From Brevundimonas sp. (lineage in GTDB: Bacteria > Pseudomonadota > Alphaproteobacteria > Caulobacterales > Caulobacteraceae): 13,635 nucleotides of DNA. The position numbers and the translations under genes were made by a program. Within the stretch, counting starts at the first letter, position 1; every line of letters begins with the position of its first letter. Location: positions 1-13,635 of the forward strand of contig JADCBH010000318.1 in assembly GCA_020253595.1 (NCBI GenBank). Reading direction: 5' to 3'. The notes under the pieces were generated by a model. The model saw only the letters and a list, made by a program, of their open reading frames with translations, did no database searches and was not told the origin of the DNA. Shown here piece after piece: positions 7,237-12,700 of the stretch.

Positions 7237-7458
7237 ATGGCTAAGAACCAGCATGTCGTACCTAATCGTGGTGGCTGGAGCGTGAAAAGCGCAGGGTCTA
7301 GCCGCGCAGCGAAAACGTTCACAACCCAGCGCGACGCCATCGCTCATGCTCGCGAAGTGGCGAAACGGCAGGGTTCCGAGTTGTATATTCACGGGACAGA
7401 TGGTCGCATTAGAGATCGCGACTCTTACGGCAACGATCGTTTCCCGCCGAAAGGCTAG
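7237..7458 (+). CDS. DUF2188 family small protein
   Basis: A 73-residue protein with the hallmark of DUF2188. It opens with KNQHVVPNRGGWSVKSAGSS, has a central helix TQRDAIAHAREVAKRQGSEL, and ends with IHGTDGRIRDRDSYGNDRFP. The family is widespread, small and without known function; it is often annotated beside stress or accessory genes. I chose the ATG at 7237 because the family begins at this residue. The longer frame opening at 7189 overlaps the uvrB stop and adds nothing conserved. No clear ribosome binding site precedes it. It starts 44 bp after uvrB, and composition drops here, marking the left boundary of an A+T-richer islet. The next gene starts 3 nt after its stop, so the two are very likely translated as a pair. 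Confidence 0.88.
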   Translation: MAKNQHVVPNRGGWSVKSAGSSRAAKTFTTQRDAIAHAREVAKRQGSELYIHGTDGRIRDRDSYGNDRFPPKG

Positions 7459-7461
7459 AGC

Positions 7462-8085
7462 TTGGACGAAGATTACGAGCAGAACGTATTCATTAACTGT
7501 CCGCTCGACGAAGAATACGAACCTCTCCTTCAGGCGATGCTTTTCTGCATCGTCTATCTTGGATTTAAACCAAGGCTTTCGATAAGCACAGGCGATAGCG
7601 GCGAAGATCGTCTTCGTAAGATAATCGGCCACATCGAGGCGAGTAAGTTTTCCATACACGATCTTTGTCGATCAAGGGCTACAAAGGCAGGAGAGGTTTT
7701 CCGTCTAAACATGCCTTTCGAGCTTGGCATCGACTACGGGCTTAAACACACGAGGCCGGAGTTTTCTGGGAAGCGGTTCTTGGTTTTCGAGGGCCAGCGC
7801 TTCGAGGCAAAGGCGGCTATATCCGATCTTTCAGGCTGTGACTTCGAGGTACACTCGAACAGCTTTGAGAAAGCCATCGGCGAAGTAAGAAATTTTCTTG
7901 TCAACGAAGCTGGCGCACAGGCCGAAGGCAAGGCCCGAATTGTCGGGCACTATCACGACTTCTGGGCATGGTACTGGGAACGCCAGTTACAGGCCGGCTC
8001 TTCAGAAGCAGACATCCGAAGCTACCCGACTCGAGAAGTGCTCCGCGCAATGCAGGCATGGGTCTCAGCAGGAATGCCATCCTAG
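7462..8085 (+). CDS. TIR/deoxyribosyltransferase-like Rossmann protein of unknown function
   Basis: A 207-residue protein with a TTG start 3 nt after the DUF2188 stop and a GAAAGG-like ribosome binding site 7 nt upstream. Residues 8-14 (NVFINCP) form a first beta strand, and an amphipathic helix follows (19-33). DSGEDRLRKI is at 45-54, a strand with IHDL at 65-68, and NMPFELG at 83-89 with a candidate catalytic glutamate E87. A strand KRFLVFEG comes next. This order resembles nucleoside 2-deoxyribosyltransferase, SLOG and TIR folds, where a glutamate after the third strand attacks N-glycosidic bonds. I know similar VFINCP...HDLSR...NMPFELG proteins only as uncharacterised accessory-genome proteins. 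The last 50 residues form a separate part rich in W, Y and H (HYHDFWAWYWERQ). G+C is near 47% in counted lines, unlike the host genes. Nucleotide or NAD hydrolysis in defence is an inference, not shown. Confidence 0.78.
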   Translation: MDEDYEQNVFINCPLDEEYEPLLQAMLFCIVYLGFKPRLSISTGDSGEDRLRKIIGHIEASKFSIHDLCRSRATKAGEVFRLNMPFELGIDYGLKHTRPEFSGKRFLVFEGQRFEAKAAISDLSGCDFEVHSNSFEKAIGEVRNFLVNEAGAQAEGKARIVGHYHDFWAWYWERQLQAGSSEADIRSYPTREVLRAMQAWVSAGMPS

Positions 8086-8113
8086 ACACTTGCGCCTAAC
8101 CCCTTGTTGTGGA

Positions 8114-8134
8114 TCCCTGAATCCGGATCAGGGA
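8114..8134 (+). promoter_or_regulatory. hairpin covering the ribosome binding site of the 8144 gene
   Basis: Arms TCCCTGA (8114-8120) and TCAGGGA (8128-8134) are perfectly complementary around a 7-nt loop. The Shine-Dalgarno GGGAG (8131-8135) lies in the right arm, so folding would hide it. The loop boundary contains a GANTC site (GAATC, 8119-8123), the CcrM target. The element could control translation of the 8144/8390 operon, act as a protein operator, or simply end the upstream transcript. Confidence 0.5.
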
Positions 8135-8143
8135 GCCACCACC

Positions 8144-8362
8144 ATGCCCACTTTCCGCGTCTTGTCCCGCGTCGACGCCTACGTCGATTACACCTGCGAG
8201 GTCGAAGCCGACTCCGCCGAAGAGGCCGTCGATCTCGTGTACGGTGGCCACGTCAAGGTCACCTGGGAGAACCACGGCGTGACCGAGTTCGACGCGGTCC
8301 GCATGTCCGCCATCGACGAGGACTGGAACGACATCGACGACTACACGCGCGGTAAGGCCTGA
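8144..8362 (+). CDS. small uncharacterised protein, possibly DpnD-like, upstream of the DpnI homologue
   Basis: A 72-residue acidic protein. The ATG at 8144 has GGGAG 8 nt upstream; an in-frame reading from 7898 would run through the previous gene and is a shadow. The pattern is a strand (TFRVLSRVDAYVDYTCEVEA), then a helix (DSAEEAVDLVYGG), then another strand and an acidic end (DEDWNDIDDY). Strand-VEA-S-EEA-helix is the general shape of the DpnD/PcfM-like family, and DpnD is the small protein of unknown function encoded beside DpnI in Streptococcus pneumoniae. Because the next gene here is a DpnI homologue 27 bp downstream, that relation is attractive. The motif is short and widespread, so it remains a hypothesis. 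Base composition is host-like, unlike the islet to its left. Confidence 0.75.
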   Translation: MPTFRVLSRVDAYVDYTCEVEADSAEEAVDLVYGGHVKVTWENHGVTEFDAVRMSAIDEDWNDIDDYTRGKA

Positions 8363-8389
8363 TTAGCCAAGCCGCCGCCATGCTGCGGT

Positions 8390-9178
8390 ATGGCCGCCGC
8401 CGACGAACCCTTCCGCACTCTCGGCTTCGCCGAGGACGCCGCCGTCTTCGCCAGCGCGTCGCAGAATGTCCGCGTCCTGTCCGAGGGCTGGATGGCGATG
8501 CACGGCTTCTGCCCCTCCTGCGGCGCGGAGCCTTTGGCCGCCTTCAAGGCCAACTCCCCCGTGGCGGACTTTCACTGCTCCGCCTGCGCCGAGGAATATG
8601 AGCTCAAGGCCCAGCGCGGGCCGATCAAGCGGCGGATCATGGACGGCGCCTATGGCACCATGACCGCGCGGCTGAAGGCGCGGAACAACCCCAGCCTGAT
8701 GGTCATGAGCTACGATCCCGGCCGCGCCCGCGTCACCGACCTGATCGTCGTGCCCCGCCACTTCTTCACCGCCGACCTGATCGAGCCGCGAAAGCCGCTC
8801 GGCCCGACCGCCCGCCGGGCCGGATGGCAGGGTTGCAACATCCTGATCGGCGACGTGCCCGCCTCGGGGCGCATCCCGCTAATCACCAGCGGCGCGGTCA
8901 CACCCCGGGCCGAGGTGGTAGACCGCTGGCGCGCCACCCTGTTCCTGAAGGACGCCAGCCTGAACGCGCGCGGCTGGCTGCTGGCCGTCATGCGGGCGGT
9001 GGAGGCGGTCGGCCGCCCGGAGTTCACCCTCGACGACGTCTACGCCCACGAGGCCACCCTATCGGCGCTCTACCCCGGCAACCGCAACGTCCGCCCCAAG
9101 ATCAGGCAGCAGTTGCAGGTCCTCCGCGACCGAGGCTGGCTGACGTTCAACGGACGCGGGACGTATCGGCGGACCTGA
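8390..9178 (+). CDS. dpnC: DpnI-family methyl-directed restriction endonuclease
   Basis: A type IIM restriction enzyme that cuts DNA only when adenine in GATC is methylated. The 262 residues align in order with S. pneumoniae R.DpnI (254 residues, gene dpnC). A four-cysteine zinc site C41, C44, C63, C66 interleaves with the PD-(D/E)XK core, with likely catalytic D60, E71 and K73 in VADFHCSACAEEYELK. The family signatures KPLGPTARRAGWQGCNI and SLNARGWLL follow. The C-terminal winged helix ends RQQLQVLRDRGWLTFNGRG and in DpnI also reads the methylated site. The start at 8390 fits the family N-terminus, but no good ribosome binding site precedes it, so coupling to the gene ending at 8362 is likely. 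No GATC methyltransferase lies in the window, as expected since it would be lethal with an active enzyme. Composition is host-like, so it is either old or came from a similar genome. Confidence 0.95.
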   Translation: MAAADEPFRTLGFAEDAAVFASASQNVRVLSEGWMAMHGFCPSCGAEPLAAFKANSPVADFHCSACAEEYELKAQRGPIKRRIMDGAYGTMTARLKARNNPSLMVMSYDPGRARVTDLIVVPRHFFTADLIEPRKPLGPTARRAGWQGCNILIGDVPASGRIPLITSGAVTPRAEVVDRWRATLFLKDASLNARGWLLAVMRAVEAVGRPEFTLDDVYAHEATLSALYPGNRNVRPKIRQQLQVLRDRGWLTFNGRGTYRRT

Positions 9179-9183
9179 CCATT

Positions 9184-9384
9184 CCTTTCGTCATCCTCCG
9201 GCAAGCGGCGAAGCCGCGCAGACCGGGGGACGCTTCGTCATCCTCCGGCCGATCGAAGATCGGACCGGGGGAGGCGCGCGAGAGCGCGAAACTGTCACGG
9301 ACACGGCTGGCGGGATCATCGCCTGCGCTTCGCTCCGGCGCCGCTGGGTCCCCCGGTCGCTTCGCGCCGGAGGATGACGAAAGG
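9184..9384. repeat. composite inverted repeat, first palindrome family
   Basis: An 18-bp sequence CCTTTCGTCATCCTCCGG (9184-9201) recurs inverted and perfect at 9367-9384, and its core TTCGTCATCCTCCGG is repeated directly at 9234-9248. Each core is followed inward by a GACCGGGGGA block (also inverted as TCCCCCGGTC at 9349-9358). Three units therefore form a REP/BIME-like mosaic starting 5 bp after the DpnI gene. It encodes no plausible protein; frames crossing it are low-complexity shadows. It may act as a transcription terminator or as a mobile REP array. Confidence 0.75.
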
Positions 9385-9402
9385 GGGGGGGTGAGCGTGA
9401 CC

Positions 9403-9588
9403 GTCTCCTCCCTGTCGCGCAGCGATGGGGAGGTGGATGCGAGCCCTTGCGAGCAGACGGAGGGGGCAAGGCGGCGCCGGGCATTGCGGCTGCCAGCCCT
9501 CACGCCAGCCGCCGGAGTCGCCCCCCTCGTCTCGGCGCTGACCGCGCCGATCCACTCCCCCATGCGCCTCCGCGCACGGGGGAGAGAC
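9403..9588. repeat. second palindrome family, two inverted copies
   Basis: Unit one (9403-9468) runs from GTCTCCTCCCTG through GGGGAGGTGGAT to GACGGAGGGGGC. Unit two (9520-9588) is the same scheme on the opposite strand: GCCCCCCTCGTCTC, a small GGCGCTGACCGCGCC hairpin, ATCCACTCCCCCATG, then GGGGGAGAGAC. Each unit contains two stem-loops. Such elements are typical dispersed intergenic repeats of high-GC alphaproteobacteria. The family name is not known to me. Confidence 0.7.
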
Positions 9589-9741
9589 GCCGGACCAGCG
9601 TCAGTTATCCAAACTCACCCGAAATTCCTCCATCCAATCAACGCCCGTCTGCGTTGAAGCGCTAAACAGCGAACGTCGCCCCCGGATCGCTGACAATGGG
9701 CCTTTTCACCGCCGCCCCGCAGGCGGCGCAAGGAGGGATCC
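9589..9741. other. rest of the 563-bp gene-free stretch
   Basis: Beyond the two repeat families this part holds the upstream region of the 9742 gene. A GC-rich stem GCCGCC/GGCGGC (9711-9716 and 9722-9727) lies 2 bp before a strong AAGGAGG ribosome binding site (9730-9736), and GACAAT (9692-9697) is a weak -10 candidate. I see no RNA gene or ORF with protein-like composition. A run of nine G (9383-9391) lies at the end of the first repeat block. Confidence 0.5.
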
Positions 9742-10635
9742 ATGCCTGACTTCTTCAATGCCGCCTCCTGGGACGAGGAGGACGACGACGAACCGGCGCC
9801 GCGCGCGATCCATCATGACGCCGAGCCCGACACGCGCCAGCGCGGGCCGAAACGGCCGCCCGCCCCGCGCGGCGGCTATCGCATCCGCTCCGACGAGACC
9901 TGGGAAAAGGCGCGCGAGGCCTATGCGGGGGGCGAGACGGCCGAGGAGGTGGCCTTCCGCTTCGACCTGGGGCTCAGCACCCTGCACGCGCGCGCCAGGG
10001 AGGAGGGCTGGCGCCGGTCGGATCAGCAAGATCCCGAGGATTATTCTGGGGGCTACCGCCCGGCTCGCGGAGCCTCGCGACTTGAGCCTGTGAACCCCCG
10101 GCTGGACGACGGCACCTGTCACATCGGCGCGGACGAGGGCTATGCGGCGCTCGCCGAGCGCGCCCTGACCCAGCTGCGGCGGGCGATGGCCCAGGGGCGC
10201 GGCGGGTCGGCGGCCAGCTGGATGCGGGTGCATGACCGCCTGATCGCCCGCGCCGAGGCCGAGGCCCGCCGCGCGCTGGCCGAGGAGAACGAGGCCGCCG
10301 CCCGGATCGCGCGCGAGCAGGCCCTGGCCCGCCGCTCGGCCGAACGCGCCGCCGCCGAGCTGCGCGACGCCCTGGCCGCCGCGCCCGCCGACGGGTCCGC
10401 GTTCGACCCCGAGGCCCAGGCCGAGGAAGACGTCATCGCCGCCATCGAGGCCCTGACCGCGCGCGTGGCCCGCACCGATCCGCGCGACATGGCCGAGCGC
10501 GCCGCCTGCGAGGCCGAACTGGCCCGCATCAAGCGCCTCAACGCCCGCTTCGACGGCGCCCTGCCGGCCGGCCTGATTTCAGACGATTCAGAGGATTCAG
10601 AGTCGAATTCCTCTGCGCCGCCGGGCGATCCCTGA
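9742..10635 (+). CDS. uncharacterised HTH and coiled-coil protein
   Basis: A 297-residue protein I do not recognise. The ATG at 9742 has AAGGAGG 5 nt upstream, the strongest ribosome binding site in the window. The acidic N-terminus (WDEEDDDEP) is followed by a proline/arginine linker. Next comes a helix-turn-helix-like segment at about residues 50-92 (ETAEEVAFRFDLGLSTLHAR), reminiscent of homeodomain-like domains in terminase small subunits and regulators. A long alanine/arginine/glutamate-rich region (about 130-280) should form helices or a coiled coil. The tail is rich in serine and aspartate (SDDSEDSESNSS), encoded by a 9-bp tandem duplication. There is no signal peptide or membrane segment. 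A DNA-binding structural or regulatory protein is plausible; a phage origin is possible, but no other phage gene is near. It stands alone, with a repeat-filled gap before it. Confidence 0.8.
   Translation: MPDFFNAASWDEEDDDEPAPRAIHHDAEPDTRQRGPKRPPAPRGGYRIRSDETWEKAREAYAGGETAEEVAFRFDLGLSTLHARAREEGWRRSDQQDPEDYSGGYRPARGASRLEPVNPRLDDGTCHIGADEGYAALAERALTQLRRAMAQGRGGSAASWMRVHDRLIARAEAEARRALAEENEAAARIAREQALARRSAERAAAELRDALAAAPADGSAFDPEAQAEEDVIAAIEALTARVARTDPRDMAERAACEAELARIKRLNARFDGALPAGLISDDSEDSESNSSAPPGDP
10585..10604. repeat. 9-bp tandem duplication carrying three GANTC sites
   Basis: GATTCAGAG occurs twice in tandem (10585-10593, 10594-10602). Together with the following bases it creates three CcrM-type GANTC sites at 10585, 10594 and 10600. 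It encodes a doubled DSE near the C-terminus of the preceding protein and lies about 130 bp before the Rieske gene. Confidence 0.7.
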
Positions 10636-10714
10636 CCCGTCTTCGCCAGGGCCTCGAAGGGCTCAGTCGCCATTCGGGGTCCCGCCGACGCGGCGGTTCC
10701 CTGCGGCCCGTGAA

Positions 10715-10730
10715 CCCCCTAGATTGGGGG
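10715..10730 (+). promoter_or_regulatory. putative promoter -10 box and G5/C5 stem before the Rieske gene
   Basis: TAGATT (10720-10725) agrees with TATAAT at 4 of 6 positions and ends 6 nt before the ATG at 10732. It is flanked by CCCCC and GGGGG, which can pair around it. There is no Shine-Dalgarno sequence except the GGGGG itself. As with uvrB, this suggests initiation at the start codon and a leaderless mRNA. Confidence 0.4.
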
Positions 10731-10731
10731 C

Positions 10732-11853
10732 ATGCCCGCCGACAGCGCCCCCGCCGCCTCTTCCGACGTCTCCGCCAAGGCCCCGCCGCAGGGGTTCGGG
10801 CGCGGATTCGTGCTCGACACCTGGTATTTCGCCGCCCTGGCCCGCGACGTGGGGCCGGGGTCGATGAAGCGGCACGAGCTGCTGGGCGAGCCGGTGCTGA
10901 TCGGGCGGACGAAGGCCGGGCGGCTGTTCGCCCTGCGCGACATCTGTCCCCACCGCGCCGCGCCGCTGTCGGCCGGGCGGATCGTCGACAAGGGGGATGC
11001 GGGCGGGGAAACGGTGGAGTGCCCCTATCACGGCTGGCGCTTTGGCACCGACGGGGTCTGCGCCGCCATTCCCTCGCTGGTGGACGACCAGGCCTTCGAG
11101 GCCGAGCGCATCCGGGTGCGGTCCTATCCCGTCGCCGAGAGTCAGGGGATGGTGTTCGTCTTCCTGCGCGCCGACCCCCGCTCGGACGCCGAGCCGGATC
11201 ATCCGCCGCCGACGTTTCCCGGCGTGGTGGGCGGCGAGGCGAAGCTGGTCGAGGCGATGGATTTCGACAGCCACATCGATCACGCCGTCGTCGGCCTGAT
11301 GGACCCGGCCCACGGCCCCTTTGTCCATCAGCAATGGTGGTGGCGCTCGGAGCACTCGATGCACGAGAAGTCCAAGCGCTTCGAGCCGCGCGAGCTGGGC
11401 TTCGCCATGGTGCGGCACGCGCCGTCGTCGAATTCGCGGGCGTACAGGATCCTGGGCGGGGCGCCGGCCACCGAGATCACCTTCCGCCTGCCCGGCTATC
11501 GCTGGGAGCATATCCAGGTGGGGGAGCGGCAGGTGCTGGCCCTCACCTGCCTGACGCCGGTGACGGAGACGAAGACGCGGATCACCCAGATCTTCTGGTC
11601 CGATCACTGGGTGTTCGGGATCGCCAAGCCCTTTCTGCGGATGGGCGTCGTCGCCTTCCTGAAGCAGGACGGCGGGATGGTGAACCTGCAGAACGAGGGG
11701 TTGCGCTACGACCCCGCCCTGATCTGGATCGACGACGCCGACACCCAGGCCAAGTGGTACCAGCAGCTGAAGCGCGAATGGACGAAAAGCCGGGCCGAGA
11801 GCCGCGGCTTCGTCAATCCCGTGAAGCCCGCCGTCCTTCGCTGGAAGAGCTAG
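10732..11853 (+). CDS. Rieske 2Fe-2S aromatic ring-hydroxylating oxygenase, alpha subunit
   Basis: Catalytic terminal-oxygenase component, 373 residues, cytosolic. The Rieske cluster ligands are C72 and H74 (CPHRAAPLSAG) and C97 and H100 (CPYHGWRF). They take electrons from a separate reductase and pass them to a mononuclear iron. The iron site is in GLMDPAHGPFVH, with bridging D191 and ligands H194 and H199. That arrangement matches the demethylase/pheophorbide-oxygenase-like branch (dicamba monooxygenase, VanA, PaO) rather than naphthalene dioxygenase. The C-terminal part has no recognisable substrate motif, so the substrate is unknown. No ferredoxin or reductase gene is in the window. The first 25 residues are alanine/proline-rich and may be partly untranslated, though the next good start is not obvious. 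Its stop lies 3 bp from that of the convergent TetR gene. Confidence 0.93.
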   Translation: MPADSAPAASSDVSAKAPPQGFGRGFVLDTWYFAALARDVGPGSMKRHELLGEPVLIGRTKAGRLFALRDICPHRAAPLSAGRIVDKGDAGGETVECPYHGWRFGTDGVCAAIPSLVDDQAFEAERIRVRSYPVAESQGMVFVFLRADPRSDAEPDHPPPTFPGVVGGEAKLVEAMDFDSHIDHAVVGLMDPAHGPFVHQQWWWRSEHSMHEKSKRFEPRELGFAMVRHAPSSNSRAYRILGGAPATEITFRLPGYRWEHIQVGERQVLALTCLTPVTETKTRITQIFWSDHWVFGIAKPFLRMGVVAFLKQDGGMVNLQNEGLRYDPALIWIDDADTQAKWYQQLKREWTKSRAESRGFVNPVKPAVLRWKS

Positions 11854-11856
11854 GGC

Positions 11857-12516
11857 CTACTTCGCCCTGGCGCCGGCCAGCAGCAGGTCGACCTTGCGCC
11901 CGACGTGCTCGGCCAGCTGATCGACGGTCCAGCCGTCGTAGGCCGCGTGGCGGTAGTTGGACAGATAGGCGTCCCAGGTCAGCTCGGTCAGCAGGGCCAC
12001 GTCGGCGTCCTGCTTGAGCTCGCCCTTGCCGATGCCGTCGCGCAGGATCCCTGCGATGACGTCGGTCAGGGCGCGGGTCGCCGCCCGCTGACGCGTCTCG
12101 GCGGCCACGGGCTGGAACCAGGACCGCGCCACGATGGCCTGGAACAGCGGCAGCTGCTCGATCGAGCCGTGGTAGCCGGCCGACAGGGCGTTGACGAGCC
12201 GGTCGCGCGTCGATCCCTCGCCCGCGCCGGTCTTCATCGTCTCGGCCAGCCCGGCCATGTCCTCGGTCAGGACGGCCTCGAACAGCTCGGCCTTGTCCTG
12301 GAAGTTTGCGAAGACGGCCCCGGTCGACATGCCGGCCCCCTTGGCGATGTCGCGGATCGTCGCCGGCTCGTAGCCGCGCTCTGCGAACAGGTCGCGCGCG
12401 GCGTCGAGCACCTTCTGGCGCGTGCGCACCTTGGCGGCCTGTCGGCGATTGAGCCGGGGCTCGCCCGAGACGGAGGAAACGGACGAAGCGGTCGACGCGA
12501 ACTCACGCATGAACAC
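11857..12516 (-). CDS. TetR/AcrR family transcriptional regulator
   Basis: A dimeric repressor of 219 residues (GTG start at 12516) or 217 (ATG at 12510). An AAAGAG 5-6 nt before the GTG favours the longer form, though both are possible. The serine-rich leader (STASSVSSVSG) precedes the DNA-binding domain. The HTH lies in ATIRDIAKGAGMSTGAVFANF, followed by the usual DKAELFEAVL helix. The C-terminal ligand-binding domain is all-helical (ATRALTDVIAGILRDGIGKG) and gives no hint of the ligand. It converges on the Rieske gene, so the two do not share a promoter. Control of that gene or of itself is only a guess. It follows the antiporter gene on the same strand after a 184-bp gap. Confidence 0.92.
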   Translation of the reverse strand: MFMREFASTASSVSSVSGEPRLNRRQAAKVRTRQKVLDAARDLFAERGYEPATIRDIAKGAGMSTGAVFANFQDKAELFEAVLTEDMAGLAETMKTGAGEGSTRDRLVNALSAGYHGSIEQLPLFQAIVARSWFQPVAAETRQRAATRALTDVIAGILRDGIGKGELKQDADVALLTELTWDAYLSNYRHAAYDGWTVDQLAEHVGRKVDLLLAGARAK

Positions 12517-12673
12517 GGATACTCTTTGACTGTCGCCGCGAGAAACAGGACGCGCGGCCGGTGAATGGACGGGGACGGGTCAGAAGGAACGCTGGCGGTC
12601 GGCAATCGGACGCGCACGGACGATCCTCGCCGGACTTGCCCCGGGGGAGGAGCGGCCGCTTTCATCAGCAAAG

Positions 12674-12693
12674 GATGACCAAAATGGGTCACC
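12674..12693 (-). terminator. possible terminator hairpin after the antiporter gene
   Basis: On the minus strand, 7 bp after the antiporter stop, GGTGACC and GGTCATC can pair (one G-U) around a CATTTT loop. There is no clear U-run behind it, so termination is uncertain; it may instead be an operator for the TetR gene downstream. Confidence 0.3.
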
Positions 12694-12700
12694 TCTACGG

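Noticed and set aside
6883..7659. 258-residue minus-strand frame spanning the uvrB end and the islet
   Set aside because: It covers three well-supported plus-strand genes and shows no domain; the DUF2188 and Rossmann proteins explain the same bases.
9184..9588. CRISPR array
   Set aside because: The repeats are few, inverted relative to each other and of different families, with no regular spacers and no cas genes.
9147..9665. Several overlapping frames in the 9179-9741 gap
   Set aside because: They are arginine/proline/serine-rich shadows of palindromic repeats, without ribosome binding sites or family patterns.
10682..10696. CCGCC/GGCGG stem before the Rieske gene as a terminator
   Set aside because: It is a 5-bp stem without a following U-run; in such G+C-rich DNA it is expected by chance.
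12499..12514. GTTC repeat at the TetR start, read on the minus strand, as a second SOS box
   Set aside because: The spacer is 8 nt rather than 7 (GTTC-N8-GTTC), so it does not fit the LexA operator.
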